A DNA stretch of 64,000 bases, taken from assembly GCA_964007475.1 (NCBI GenBank), contig OZ023274.1:91597213-91661212 (forward strand), read 5' to 3'. The notes beneath the pieces are model-generated. The model did not search any database and had not been told where the DNA came from. It was given only the letters and a program-made list of their open reading frames with translations. The translations under genes were made by a program, and so were the position numbers. Source of the stretch: Hybos culiciformis (taxonomy: Eukaryota; Arthropoda; Insecta; Diptera; Hybotidae). Position 1 is the stretch's first letter, and each line of letters opens with the position of its first letter. This document shows, piece by piece, positions 1-15,400 of this stretch.

Positions 1-3000
1 TAAATAATGAAAATTACATTGAAAATTTTCAATTTTTCACATGTCCTATGAATTTTTGAGATTTTTGTTTTATTTAATATTATTTTGTTTCGAACAACAT
101 TTATTTTCTCCGCCAACATCATACAAAGCTAAATAGGAAAAACAAAACGTATTTACATGAAAAAAACAGTAAATAAATGTTTTTTCTTTGGTTACCGGAA
201 ATCTTAAGGAAAACTTTTACACAACATTATTATAAATTTTATTAAATAAATATGTAAATTTTTCAAATTTTAAATATGCTAAATTTGGTTTTGTAAGCTT
301 CATGTTTTGCATTTTATGTTGAACAGAATGAAATAAAAAATATTAAACAAAATAATGAATAATTTAAAATGACATTGCGGGTAATACGTTTATAATTATT
401 TGAAATAAAAAATAAATATTGTGATCAAATTGCATCAAATGTGCGAATAAAAAAACTTCTGCTGTCCTAAAGTACTTGATAATGGGCTCAACTGTTAAAT
501 ATTTTTTGTAAAAATGAAGACTTAAAGAAATATTACTAGTAATTTGCAAGATTACTGGATTATTCTTTTGCTAAAATATCTCCTGTCACTTGTCAGTGAT
601 ACACCATTTACCCATATTCGAGATGTAATTTTGAAGTTAATCCAGGACACAAAAATTTAAATGCATCATTTAATAGTCAAAACTTAGTTAACAAATTCGA
701 CTCTTATTTCTTCTCCGTACGAGTCATGATTATTTTACAAAACTCAGGGAAAGAATTTAACTACATATCAAATATCATTGCATATTTGTTCCCAATATTT
801 ATCCCTTTTACAAAAGGATATCTACAATTGTACAATATTAAAAATTTAAATTAAAGCATTAGTAATTTATCAAACATAAAAAAAAAAAAACGTCATTATT
901 AAAGTTAATTTCTCTTTTATTGTTGAATATACATAAATATTTATTGTACGCCATTCTGTATAGACTTTCTCCTTGAAAATAAACCTTACTCCACTCAATC
1001 TCTATACATGTCTTTCATAATTTTATTATTTTTTTTTTTGTGTTTTCAAGGTTCAGACGATAATATCTGTTTGAAAGTTATTAAAGGCTTTTACGCTGTA
1101 CTACTATGATTATAATCAGATAATTATTTCTTTATTTGAAATTGATTTTACAAGGCAAATAATAGTCACATGAGAAAAAAAAAACACAGAACTTTCGTTT
1201 TGAAAAAAAAAATACTTAATTATATTATTGGCAAAATAATGTTAGAATTATTAAAAAGAATAATTGAAGGAAAAACTTAATTATATTAAGAAAATATCAA
1301 CAAAAGAAAATGGAAATTTCGAAAAATTATTATAACATGTATTATAAGAACATGTATTTTAGCCGACTAGAAATAATTGGTTGAACATAAAACCTGTTAC
1401 AGGGATCGTTAATTATTTTTAAAGTCTATACTAGAAATTCAGCGTAACATTTAGGTTTGCCGGGGCTTTTATGCTGCCAAATTTTGGATTATGAAAAATA
1501 GCATAATCCTGGGAACTTAAAAAGAATCAATTACTAAGCCTAAATGAGGCCGTTAAAAAAAAATCTTCTAATTCTAAATATTTTTTCCTGAGTATTCCGT
1601 GAGCATTAAGAGCTTCTTTTCTCCACAATATCTTTTTCAATTTTTACCCAACATTCCTGGATATTCTATTAAATCGATATTAATTAAAAGAACTTTAAAA
1701 AATAACTCTGGATTATTAACTAAATATATGAGATGTTATCAGTTCAGTATATTCAAAAATTTAGTATAGATGATTAAATTTATTGACCAATAATTAAACA
1801 TATAATAAGTATTATAAGTAAATAATTTGAGTATATGCCAAAATTTTAGGTAGAAGTAAATAATTTTTTTTTTTTACGTTTCGTAATAAATAAATAAATT
1901 GCTGGCAAAATGTTTATATTTTCATAATTTTAATAATCCAAATTTTCATAAATTATTTTTTGTAAAATAGTTTTTACTCTAAATGTGTTTTTTATTTTTT
2001 TTAAGGAAAAAGAAATTAAAATAAATCATTTTTTGAAATTTATATGCATAATGTAGCTAATAACAGGTCATTCATGCTAAAATTATGTTTATGTAATTTT
2101 TTTTTGTATAAAAACAAATCGATAAAAAATTTTGCCACATTTAATAATAATGATATATTTATTTAACATGTAAGCGGTAATAGAATTTTTTTTAAAGGTT
2201 TTTCTCATAAGGTTTAAAATGCAGAAGACAGTGATTATTATACATAAATTAGGAAATTCTTCACTTCCTGTAGCTATTTTTGTATTGTATTCATTAAACA
2301 AAAAGCACACTCTGGAGGTTCAATGTATTTACTAAACTTGTTTCACCATACGTTCAATTACTTGTTGGTTATTCTGTCGTAGCGTTTTAAGGGTTGCCAA
2401 CTGCTAACGAAATCAAAGACAATGTGAAAAAAAAACTTTTTTTTTTAACTTCATAACAAATTTAAGTTAAGCAAAATCGTAATCATTTTCACATAAATTT
2501 TTAATAAAAAGGTAGGTACTCTGTTTTTTTTTTTGTCTTCTATAAATTTCTTTGTTAAATTTTTTTTTTATTTCCTTTCAAAATAAAAACATGTTTTCAA
2601 TTAATAAAATAAGGTAGAAAAGATTTACTTTTGGGAGTCCACATCAAAAATTTTCATTTTATATTTATTTAATTACTTTATTAATTATATTATTTTATGA
2701 ATAATTTCGTGTAAGAATAATCAAAAAAAAAAAAATACTAAGCGTGCACACAAATATACTCATAAGTTTTAATCAATTTCGTGTCAAAACTTAATTTATA
2801 TCAATTTAGCAAATCCAAAAAAAAAAAAGAACACTAAAGCTTATTCGAGCTTATTAAAAAAAAAAAAATTATCAAGGGATTTATTAAAGTTCTGCATACA
2901 CATTTTGGTAAGTTCTAGTTTCAAATACTTATTACACAACTTTCTTAAACAGTTGAAAATTTATTAAACGTGTGTTTTGCCAAATTCATAAAACTTATAA

Positions 3001-3336
3001 AAATATATATATATATATAATATTTATGGTAAGTAATACACTATAAACATCAGTTATATATGGAGCTATTATTATTAATAACTTTAACAATGCCAATCTT
3101 AGATCTTGGATAGATTGACCAATTACTAACTCAAAACTTTAGGAATATTCGCTTTGAAAAGAATTATAATAATTACAAAGGACTTCAAAATATTACAATA
3201 GTGATATTTTGAGTTTCACCTTCTCTTTTATAGGAAATATTACATTTTGATGTTCATAAGTAAAGAATTTATAAAAATTACATACATTATAGATTTGAAA
3301 ATTTTGTAAGTAAATAAAATAAAAAAATAAACTCAC
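1..3336 (-). other. erg intron 9 (partial)
   Basis: Starts with the GTGAGT donor of exon 9 and runs off the left edge. A+T-rich with homopolymers and a short (AT)n near 3005-3019. No exon encoding S1 or the post-linker motif was found, and no other gene is visible. Confidence 0.7.
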
Positions 3337-3405
3337 CTGTGCTACCTTCTCTCCCATATTTGGCGTATGACGACTTCCCTGAAAAAACTTTCCAGATCCA
3401 TTATC
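3337..3405 (-). CDS. sei: erg exon 9: segment just before S1
   Basis: Donor GCACAG|GTGAGT is strong; the acceptor is GATCAG|GATAATG. The 69 nt (residues 375-397, phase 0 both sides) encode DNGSGKFFQGSRHTPNMGEKVAQ in two parts: a glycine-rich piece and the GSRHTPN...EKV motif that precedes VLSLGADVLPEYK in ERG channels. That next motif is not found in the remaining 3.3 kb, so the following exon lies outside. The acceptor has poly-A directly before it instead of pyrimidines; the pyrimidine tract is far upstream. Confidence 0.85.
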
Positions 3406-6400
3406 CTGATCACGGTATTGAGGTTTTTGTTTTTTTTTTTTGTATTTATTTCAATAATTTTTCATTCAATATTTCCATTTTCGTAAATTATAATATTTTA
3501 AATGTAAACAAACCAAAAAAAATAAAAAATAAAAAATAGGAGAAAAAAAGAGAAAAATGTATGTTAATAAATAATTGAATTTATATATTTATTTAAAATA
3601 CATTTAATATTTAACAACTCAAAACTTATAAGTGAATTTGAATTAACTTTTTTATTTTATTTTGAAAATTAATGACATTACGATAATAGTATAGTATTAA
3701 AATAAAAAGTACACACTATATAAGGTATACACAGTTTTATAATTTTTGATATACAAACCGTCAAATAAAGAATATATGTAGTTTAATCCTACAATATAAT
3801 TATTTCAAAATAATTGAGGAATATAGAATTAAAATCGAATCTAACGAATGACTGACTAATTGAATGACGGAATAATTTTATCAGAATTTCTAACATTTAA
3901 AAAAATATTTGTAGCTAACTATACTATTTGATATTAAACACAAAAATTTATTTTAAATTAAATAAGGTACAATTTTATATATAGGGGAATTTGGTTCTAA
4001 AATTAATAATCTTTCTTATGATTTTCTATTCTATTTTAGTTCTGGACCCCTCAATTAATTGAACTCAATATAATTAATTAACTTTGTATTTTCCGATTTT
4101 TTATTTTGAATTTTATTATTCTATTAAATGTTCCAGTAATTTAACATTGGAAAATTGGAATCTATTGATGAAAAGAATATCTTTAATATTAATATTTATA
4201 ATTTTTAGATTTAAAATTAAAACTTTCGAAATATTTATTACGAGAGAATCGAATATATGTAGTTTCATCCAACATTAAATTACATTATACTGTGAATAAA
4301 CTTTACTAATAAATGGTAAACATTGTTAAATAATTGTTATTTTTTATATTTAACAGGGTTTGCATTATAAAAAAAAAAAAAACAAATTTCTTTATAAATT
4401 TTTCTGTTTATTCGACTCTTAAGTATGTTGACTATATTATTATATATGTAATAAATCTTTATTTACAATTTATTTTGAATAAAAAAAAAATAAAATAAAT
4501 AAATAAATATGTAAATAAATGAAATAAAATTTAATCTTCTCATTCTTTTGTATACTTTTTTAATATCAATAAAATTTCATCTACACAATTGTTTGAATGA
4601 AAAAGAATGAAAGAATTTTTAATATTGATATTTGTTATGTATATTTTGCTACATTTTTATATGTATATAATTATGCGAGAAAAAAGGAAAATTGAAGGAA
4701 AATTATTTGCTAATAAAATATTTTAAAGTATATAATTTTAAATTACTTAAATTTCATAATTATTAATTATAGAATTCTATAATTAATATTTATTCTATAA
4801 TTAATTGCATTTGCATAATTAAAATAAATTTTTTATTATTTATTTACCAATACGAAATAATATTAAATTAATATTAAATTGAAATTATTTATTTACCAAT
4901 ACGAAATAATATTAAATTAATATTAAATTGAAATTGGGTAGATTTTAGTGTGGTTTGAGGAGACCTCAAATTTATTTCATATTCAGTGTAGATATTAATA
5001 ATGAAAAATAATATTTACTTGATTTAGGAAATGTATATGAATGACATTTTGTTTCAATTTTGAGAAAATATATTCAAAACTATTCAAAAAAATATAGAAT
5101 TATTTGGTCCAAAGCCTTGAAACTAGGATTAAAGTTTTAAGTAAATTTTACAAAATAATAATTAAATTTTATTCATGTGTATCTTAAAGAATTAAATCAT
5201 AAAATAAGAATATTCAGATTTTTACAAGTACGTATCTTTACGCACTAAACTAGATACGTTATTGTATGGTCCTGTAAATTTACTTTTGTAAAAATCACAT
5301 GTGTTATCTTTAAGAATTATGAGTTAGCATGTCAATATATATTATAAATTACATCCGATGTATTAATATTTCAGAATCCTGCAAAATTTTGTTATCAAAA
5401 TAAATAATTTTCAAAAATAGTGAACAACAGTGCCGAGTCACTATTTTTCGGTAAAAGAATAAATTTTTCTTCAATGAAATTTGAAACTACTGTTTCTTTT
5501 ATATTGTATATTGCATGTATTATATTTAGTTTTTATTTACACCGTTCAGTGTTTCGTATATATATAAGAAAAGGATGAATGTATGAAAATAATTTAAGAT
5601 ATTTTTACATAAAAATTTAGTGGCAACCAATTTTCCAATTTTACATTTTCTAGAAAACATTTCGAATAAATTCAAAAATATAATTTTGTAATTTTTTTTT
5701 TTTTTTTCAATTAAAATGCAATTAAAAAAGTACAGAATTATGTATATAATATTATTATTAAAGAAAATTTCAAAAGCAATACATTTTATTTTATTATTAT
5801 TATTATTATTTTTTTTTTTTTTTTAGTTATCAAATCCAAAAGTTTATTATTTTTAAATATAAATATAGATTTATTACGCAAAAAAAAAAAAAGAATAAAA
5901 TAAAAAAAAAAAAAACTGTGCTGAAATTGTGAAAATTTTGTAGGCAGATGCACAGCAAGAAACCAAAAATATGAATGGTTTTATTTTTATCTTCTTTTAA
6001 TTTTTTTTTTTTCTTAATCTTAACATAATGCAGATGAAAATAATTTTTCCAACAACGAATTTTGTTTTGGCTGTGATGTTAATATAAATGTATATACATA
6101 TACTTCAATCCATATAATTTATAATAATTAGAAATGAATTATCTTTATGCGGGGTTAATAATAATAATATTTTTAGGTGCTAAAATCCTGCAACTAATCT
6201 TAATTTTTAAATTAAATGAATGAATTTTAAAATAATTATAAAATTACTTTTTTATGATACATTACTTTTTCATGCTTTTCCATGTATAAAATAGCTGCAC
6301 TTCTTGGGGTGCTTTGAGTGCTAAAATGCTGATTTCATAAAAAATGTAAAAAAAAAAAAATTATATAAAATAAAATCCAAATCAAAATAAAATAAATTAA

Positions 6401-9400
6401 AATCAAGCAATAATTTATTATTTCCGAGAAAAAAAAACAAACAAAATGTAAAAAAAAAAAGTAGAAAAAGCTTAATTAGAAAAATATCAAAATTATGTTG
6501 TAAAAATGTTTTTTTTTTTTTTTATAAGCAATGAGCCATATTAGTTCAGAATATTATTATTACTTTATTTTTTTGTAATTTTTATTTTTTCAATGCATAA
6601 ATTTAGCATAAATATTTAATGAATTAAAATTGAATTCAATAAAAAAAATTTAAATAAATGAAGAAGAAGCGCTCTAGTTTGTTTATTATGAAAAGTGTAA
6701 TATATAAAATATTGTTTAAAATTTATTTTTGAGCATTACAAGTTTTTTATCGTAATAATAATAATAAGATGTGTGTGCCAATTATCGGTTATTTATTGAT
6801 AATTTTTAACAAATTAACCACAAATTCGTTTTTGCGCCAAAAAAGAATTTTTTATTTAATGTGTGAAAAATATTTTTTTTTGTCTAATTAGCTGTTGTCC
6901 TAATTTTATAATTTAAAAAAAAAAAAAAAAGCTTAAATACAAAAAATAAATTAATTTTATTAAAGATTTTTATTTATTAATATTATTAAAAAATATACAA
7001 AAGTTTAATCAGCGAAATGCTGTCATTAAAATTATGATATATATTTTTGAAAGCTTTTTAAAGCTCCACCACTGAAATCATAGTTACATGTCATTATTTA
7101 TAAAAAAAAGAGACTCTAATGCCAATGTCAATTCAATGAAAATAGGATGTAATTTAAAACGTCTTAGCGCTGCAATTTTTTTCAGTTCCCAGTTAATGCA
7201 TTACGAAGTAAATATTATCGCATTTTACAAATATTTCCAATTTTCTCATTATACTAATTATCATATATGTTCTTTCATAACTTCTTTCATATTTCCGGAA
7301 ATATTGTTTTAGCTATATGGATGTAGGTATTTTATATAGATATATTCGCAGGCTAATATTTGCATAAGTTTTTCGTTATCAAAATAACTTTTATTTTATG
7401 TAATAGATAATTTTTATCTTATCTTATTTTCTATTTTATTTAGAAAAGTTTTAAATAATGTAGACTAGATGAATATTATATTATAGATTTTAATTTTATT
7501 TAGATATTTTTTCTTATTAAAAACATTCTTTTTTTTTTATTCTATTCTATGTAATACCTTTTTAAAAACAATATGTACGGTATGATACATAAAAATGAAG
7601 AAGCTTTAAAAACTGGCTCATTGCTTTGTATTCTAAGCAAAATTGAATTTATTTTTATTATATTATTAATTAATAATAATAAATAAAAATTTATTATACA
7701 AATTCTTACTTTTAACTTATCTGATTTTAAATCTGAAGGCACATTTGACAGTGATGAACTTGCAGTTCTTTGATGTGATTCATTTACATATGAGTTTTGT
7801 TGATGGAATGAAATCGCTTTATACCGCTGGAGATCACTTTCAGATGATACATACGGAAAAAACTTGGTTTGCGTATGACCAGTATAACCTGCAAATTATT
7901 TAGTAAAAAAAAAAATATAAAAAATTGAAAAATAAAAACTATTAAAGATATAATTTTTTCATTTAATGTATGAAAAATTCAATTAAAATATATAATAATG
8001 GAGTTAAATAGTAAAATATTGAAAATAATATTTTTCCTTAAAAATTTTACAAAATACTGAATTTCTTTACATTATTAAGAGCCACATCTGTTGCATTCTG
8101 GTTAATCATCTTTTTTGTATTAATTTTTTTTTTATACAGTGAATAAATTTCAAGTTATTTTTACGAATAAAATATTAACTTTCTTAATCTGACAACCCTA
8201 TACTAAAAACCTATGTAACGTTTAAGAATCAAAGAAAAAAACCTAAAACTTTTTTATAATACTCACTGAGAAAAACTCTATAGAATATTAGTTTTAGAAT
8301 ATAATATTAGAAAGATTATAAATAAAACTGCGAAATTTTATACGAAATCTGCTCCAAAAATTGCATTAATTATTATTATTAAAAATACACTGAAAAAACA
8401 GATAGCGTATATTTTTTGCTATTTACTTATGCTCAAATCGAACTTTTGGATGACGTATCAAAATTTGCTATTTGTAACCATATTAAAAAAAAAAAGGTCG
8501 ACCTATTTTTCTAAATGACTAATAGCTAATCTTGCAAAAGTCATCCACTAGTTAGATTTGACCTATATAAATAGCAAGGGATAATCAGAAATTACAGCTG
8601 CGATAGCTGCCTGGTTTTTCAGTGCTTAATATCATAATATAATACAAGTATCGAAACTGCAATAAAGAAAAATTAAAAACTGTGAATCTGTTTTTGACAG
8701 ACCTAGAGAAAAATAAAACAGATTTATATTTATTGGGATGGAAGATATTCTGATTAAATAAAATTAAAAAAAAAAAATTTCATTTCATCATAGTTATACA
8801 AGAATTCGTCTATATTGCTACATTATAGTTTATGTTTTTTTTTGTGTATCTAATTTCCTAATATTGCCAACAATTTGTATGTACATTTGTAAATAATATT
8901 GACAACCATTTAATATTTTTAGCATAAAATTTTAATAAAAGGTTAAAAATTTTAATTGCAATTTCTAAAACAATCTCTAAAAAAAAGCTTCATTTATAAT
9001 GCTTGAAAACATGTAGGTACTAAATAGTTATAATAATATCTTTAAAAAATACCTTCTGTATTAATATTTGGCTTACACAATTTTTCATGTGTACAAAATT
9101 ATAACTTCGAAGATATGATTCTAGAGCTGCTCAGTACAAAAAATTTTCAAAGAGGTTGAATCTATTTCTATATTATATTATATAACTTATATCTAATAAG
9201 TTTATGTATGATGAAACACCAAAAAGTAACACTTGTGGCTATCTAATTTTTAAGATGTTAGTGTTTTCAAAACTCAAAACTTTAAATAACAAAACTATTA
9301 ATTTCATCTAAAAAAAAACATAACCAACGGGATCATTAATCAAAATCTAAAACTAATTTTAAATTTATAATGAAAAAGGGATACACTAAATATTAAAATT

Positions 9401-12400
9401 TGTATGCAAAATTATCATCTGAACTAGAACTTGATCCTATTTAATGCTTTTCTAAACTCGGAAAAATTATGCAGGGGAAAAATTAAAAACTAAAGAAATT
9501 TGTTCCATTATCTAATTTTTTTTCTCAAGAATTCTACTTAATTTTTTAAGATAAAATAAAGAAAAGGAAAATAGGCAAGTTTTTCAACAAAAAAAAAAAG
9601 TGTTCAATTAGAAGTGTTATTCCTTATATGAATTTATAAGAGTCGTTCAATCTTATGATTTTTTTTTCTGTACAAGCAAAGTGTGTAGCAAAAATTAAAC
9701 GAACAAGAAGTGGAAGAAGAAAGTTATAATTTTGGTGTTTTTTTTTTTTAAGTGCAAGAAAATGTAAGACACCGTGAATGCAATGACAATATTGAGAAAA
9801 AAGTTTGTATACTTATTTTTAATACAGAAATAAGTTGAAACGATAAACTTAAATTTTTTGAAAATAGTGAGAAATTATAGGAAAAAAGTTAGAATACTTT
9901 TGACATAAATAATATATATTAAAAATTCTTTTTTCCATTGACATATTCCTAAATTAGTTCATATTTAGCATAAATCTACATGTAAATAATAAATATATGT
10001 ATATAAGTACTTTGAATTCAGTAAAAATAAATTGTCTAACCGAAGAACTCCGTCAGACTACCATAAATTGATTTCATTTCATTTTAATGGGAAGGAGAAT
10101 AGAACTTTCGTTGATTTTTGTAATTCATTTAATAACCCTCATGCTTATAAATTTACTCCAAAACGATTAGATCGATTTAATTCCGTATATTCACACACAA
10201 TTTAATTCCATATATTCGATTTCATTATGATCATTAACATTTCCATCTGGACTCGCCTTAGATAATGTTTAAATTTAACGCTATTTTTGACAGAACAGAT
10301 TATTTTGGAGCACATAATTTTGTAGCAATAATAAAAGCTACAAAATAGAACCAGCTTCCGAAATAGTAAGTAACAATTCTAGAATGATCTGTGCAATATT
10401 TTTTCAATTGATATCATTTAACATTAACTTCAAACGGATTTTAATAGCACTAAATAGCGCTGTATTTATAATGTCTCAAATAAGAATAAACTGAAGAAAA
10501 AATTTTTTTTTTTAGCAAATCAAAATAGAATTTAAAATTTAAAACTCAAACGACGTCATGCAAGTAAATAAATAAATTGCTATAAATTTTAAATATTTCC
10601 TTAAAAGATAATCAAATGAAACAATATGTTTATGTATTTGATCAGCCGCATTCGTATAATAAATAATTAACATTTTCTTTATTTTCATAATTTCCAAAAG
10701 TAACTCTCATTAGATATTTCCCCAGTGAAAACTTTCACAATGTTTGTTATAACTTAACATCTATAATGTTACTGATCAGGGCTAATCATCAACTTTTCGT
10801 TTCAAAAAAACTAAAAAGATTGTTCAGATATATTTTGAAATGAACAAAAAAATAATTAGTTTTATAATTTTCAGTAATTTAATGGCGTAAACCAAGATAA
10901 CCGAGAGCACAATAATAGCAGTAGTACAAAAAATATATCTTTGGTAGCAATGGAATATAGAGACAGACTGACCTGTCAAATATTAATGATAATATCAATA
11001 TATGGACTTTATTAATATTTAATCTGTGATTGATATACCTTACATTACAACTATGTATTTAGCATTATAAAAATTTATAATTTTATGGTCGCAGAACGCG
11101 CTAATCAGGAAAATCATCTATTTAGCTTCGTCAAATTTTAATATATATAACTTCAAAATTAAAAAAAAAATTTAAATTAAAAATTTCAATTTAAAATTCA
11201 TTCACAGCAAAACTTGATATTAGTTGCGCCAAAAAAAAAAAAACAATTATAAAAATACTTAAATGAATCAATCATTAATATTAAAAAGCTTTAAAAACAT
11301 TTCTTAATAAACATTCCAGGACCAAAAAAGATTTAATTAAAAAGAAAATCCAAAACGAAAATATATTTTCGTAAATTAGTATAAATAAAAAAAAAAAAAT
11401 ACTGATTTATAATAGAAAGTTAATTAATATTCTCCATAACTGAAATGAAAATTACCTCTCATAAAATCATCGACCGTGTGAGCTCTTTTTTGTAAAAAAG
11501 GACGATTATTAATTGGTTTTGCGGTTTCATTTACAACATGAATTAGTCTTTCATCCTCATCTATGTAAATATTTTATACAACATTAAAATAACCAGAATA
11601 AAAAATAAATGAAGATTCTGTTTTTTTTTTTAAATATAATTTTTTTTTTTAATATACATATAATAATTAATAACAATTAAAAATAAAATTAAATTAAAAA
11701 AAAAAAAAACAAATAATATGCAAAAGTGTAAAATTTTAAATTATGTAAATTTTTGATTTTCAGAATATAATTCATATTCACTTCATAGTACAAGATAGAG
11801 AAAAAGTATATAGTAAGTTTCAATAAATTAAAATGTAGAGAAGATTTAGATAATGATGGTATTTCAGATTCAATAGACGTCATCAAGGTATGTGCACAAT
11901 GTATAAAACTAACAAAACTCAGACGTTGTACCAATCACCAGAATTTTCGTAATTCTAAAATTCTGTCATGCAAATAGAAATAGGAAAGTTATCTAGTTAA
12001 AGAAAATCTAGAATTTTAAGTTGTATTCAGCTCAAGGATTCCATTCTGTGAACAATAATTGTTAATTTTTTAAGTTGATTATTTAATTTATTTATAGGAT
12101 TTAATATACATATTTGTTTTCATTTAAAGCTCAATAAAATTAATATTTCTAGTTATTCAATATTTTTTACTATTATGTTCTATATGATATAACATCTTAA
12201 TATGTACAGTACAATATGAAAATTTCCACTATATAATACGTATATTAATAATATGGTTTACTAAATTCTAAACTTAGTGTACAATGTCAATGTACATATA
12301 TATATTATGTATTTTAAAAAAGTAAATTATTATCTACATTTTTGGTTTACTATGAAGTGAAACTTATAATAAACATATTTTTCTTTATTTAATATTCAAT

Positions 12401-15400
12401 TTTTATATGAAATTAAAATTTTGTTAATTATATACATTGATCTTAAAACGAAACATAATAAATTTATAACGTAACCAAAAATTAATAATTTAAAATGTAT
12501 TTAAAAACAAAATAGTTGATGTATATTATATTTAAGTTAAATCATAGAGTAATAATATTTATAAGAGGGTCAGAATTCATACAAGTAAATTTCAGAATTT
12601 TTTTTTCAAATAACTCAAAAATGATGACAATATTTTCAATGTATTGAATAAAAATTTCATACTCAAATGTGTTTATTCTTAATCCAATAATAAAAATAAT
12701 AAAATAAAGAATAAAAACATTTGAGTTAAAAAATTTAACTCAATACATTCAAAATATTGTCATAATTTTTGAAAAAAATTTACTTGTATGAATTCTGTCC
12801 CTCTTATAAATATTATTACTCAATGGTTAAATATAGAGCTCTATATTCAATTCGAATACAATTTCTACCACACATAAATTTATTGTAGGTGACGTAAAAT
12901 ATTAAACATAGTATATTTTATTATTTACAAAAAAAATTAAGTTAATTCTAAAAATAAATAAAACAGTTTATTCAACATTTGTTATGTTTATATATATAAA
13001 ATATTGTTTATAACTGCGTATTATTTGTACAAATGCAGGTAAGTATCTTTCATATAAAGCGTTTAAAGGTATATTCATGACACTTTCATTATATACAAAT
13101 TTTCACGCCTAAAACTTCAAAAAAGATCAAACAAAAAGTGTCATTAATTAAAAAAACTAAAACCTGATTTAAAGTTATGGTTAAATAGAAATACGTTAAG
13201 AATATATTTTTATCTGTAAATTTTATGTTTTACGCACTATGATAAAAATGTTTAGTTACTCAAATTGACTAAAGTGCATAAAGAGGATTAAAATTGTAAT
13301 CCTGCATTTGCGTTCACCTCAAAATTATTAATAAAATAATAAAAAAATAATTAAGTAAAAAAAAAGAAAAAGTTTTTAAACACCAAACATCGAAAAATCC
13401 CATAACTATGTTTATAAAATAAGCTTTAGTTTGCAACATTTAGGACACGACACATTAATCAAAAAACAGCAAAACAATTAAAGCTCTGAAAAATTTTCAA
13501 AAATTTTCTTGGACATTAATTTTTCTGTTTCTGTACTTAGGTGGAAAGTTTTGAAGAAGCTTTTGGATAAAAATATATATTTAATATTATTTAAAAAGCT
13601 TTTTCACCAAATTGGAAAATATTTTCCGTTTATTTTCGTATTAAAGGAAATTTTCAAATGAAAATTGAAAATTTTTATCCAACAAAAAAGACATTTTCTT
13701 TTTTAATGTTCTAAAAAACATAATAAATTTTACAATTTATCATTATTTTGAAATATTATGTTCTCCGTAAATTCCCCTTAATTAGATGTAATCTAAATTT
13801 GGAAAATTCCATTATGTTGTAAATATAAAAGTCAACATTTCTTTTTTAATTAGCTATACTATTAATTTAGATTCATTAAAAGAAAATTCTAAAAATAGAA
13901 AATATAAGAAAAAATAATTCCAAATTAAAACTGCTTTAACTTAAAATAGGATATCCTGTCGAGAAAAACGAAAAATATGCTCTTAATATTATGCACGTTT
14001 CTTCTTTCCCGATGTTAATAAAAGTGTTAAAAAAAAGTAATAAATTATTTTTTGACTTGTTGAGATAAATTTTCTATTTTAGTTTTTGTCAAAAAAAAAA
14101 AAGAAGACATTCTAAGATAACAGTGAAAGAAATTCATTAACAAAGTCCTCAAATCCTTTTAAGAATTTATTTTGAACTTTTGAGGCCTGAATAGAAAATT
14201 TTTAAAGATATTTTGAAATTTAAAGCAGGAATTTTTTTTTTAAATACATTTAAGCTTTAAGCGTCACTGAATTAAACCGTGCAAAAGAAAAAAAAAACAC
14301 AATTTTTCCTCAAAAGCAATAAAAAGCTAGGATAATTATTTTATAAAATTTAATTAACATATTTATTTTTGTACATTAAAACAATATGATAGTTATTTTT
14401 TTGAAAATGATGTAAATAAAAATGCCCACAGAGTTGTTATATAGAAGAGGGTTAATGAAGGGATCCCGTTTCCGACATATATTTAAGTTTATAATTAATC
14501 TTATATTTAGTTTATTAGTGTGTAGGTACGTTTATTTTTTGAGTTAAAAACTATTTAAATTAAAATTATTAATTTGTTTTTTACTTTTTCAAAAAAATCT
14601 TATTCAAAAACAGAATAAATTTATATTTTTTGTATAATAAAAATATAAATAAAAATAAACATAATAATTATTATTGACACTCACCTTTAGGTCTACAGTC
14701 AAAATCTAAACTTTTTGTATGTACAAATTCTGATTTGTCTTTTTGTTTGATTTGTTGTGTTTGCGTTTGTTGTTGAGATTGTGTTTGCGGAACTACGTTG
14801 GGTGCAGGCTTCTATAATAAAAATAATGAATTAATGTTGCTATTATATATACATATATATTACATTTAAAATTATATAACTTCATATAAATAAAATTTAA
14901 AGTATTTCAACTAATTTAAGTCCTAATTATTAGATATATAAATTTCCTATCAAGGGCTTAAAATTCCAACTTCACATAGAAGAAAAATTAAAAATATTAA
15001 AAACAAATTTATTTTGAACCATTTGTTGGTAAATTGGTTTTGACAGTGTTGGCTAAAAGTCTTCACGTTAGGAAAATATTTTTTTGATTTTTTGTTTAAC
15101 TTTTTTAAGTGTAGAATATGAATGAAATAGCTCTAACTTCGTTATAAATGAAGTGATTTTAAGAAATTAAGGACACTTTGTAAATTAAAAATTATTTATA
15201 TACATTTGAAAAAAAATTAAATCAAACTTTCGATTTATACTTACATCGGGTACTACAGTTTTTAAATCATCTAATCGTAAGGAATCACGTAATTTTTCAG
15301 TCTCTTTGCTTCTTATTGTTGGTGTTGTCATAGGTGTCCACACTTTACCAGATTCAATTTTCGGTAAAGTAGCTTGGCTTAAATATAATAAAATTAGAAA

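Larger units (their letters stand above)
3406..7709 (-). other. erg intron 8
   Basis: A+T-rich intron with many A and T runs. It contains the exact 49-bp tandem duplication at 4835-4932 and a (TTA)n run near 5790-5811. Nothing else recognised. Confidence 0.7.

Noticed and set aside
11689..11934. Possible extra erg exon in intron 6
   Set aside because: No convincing acceptor/donor pair that keeps the phase 1 reading frame, and its second half is low complexity.
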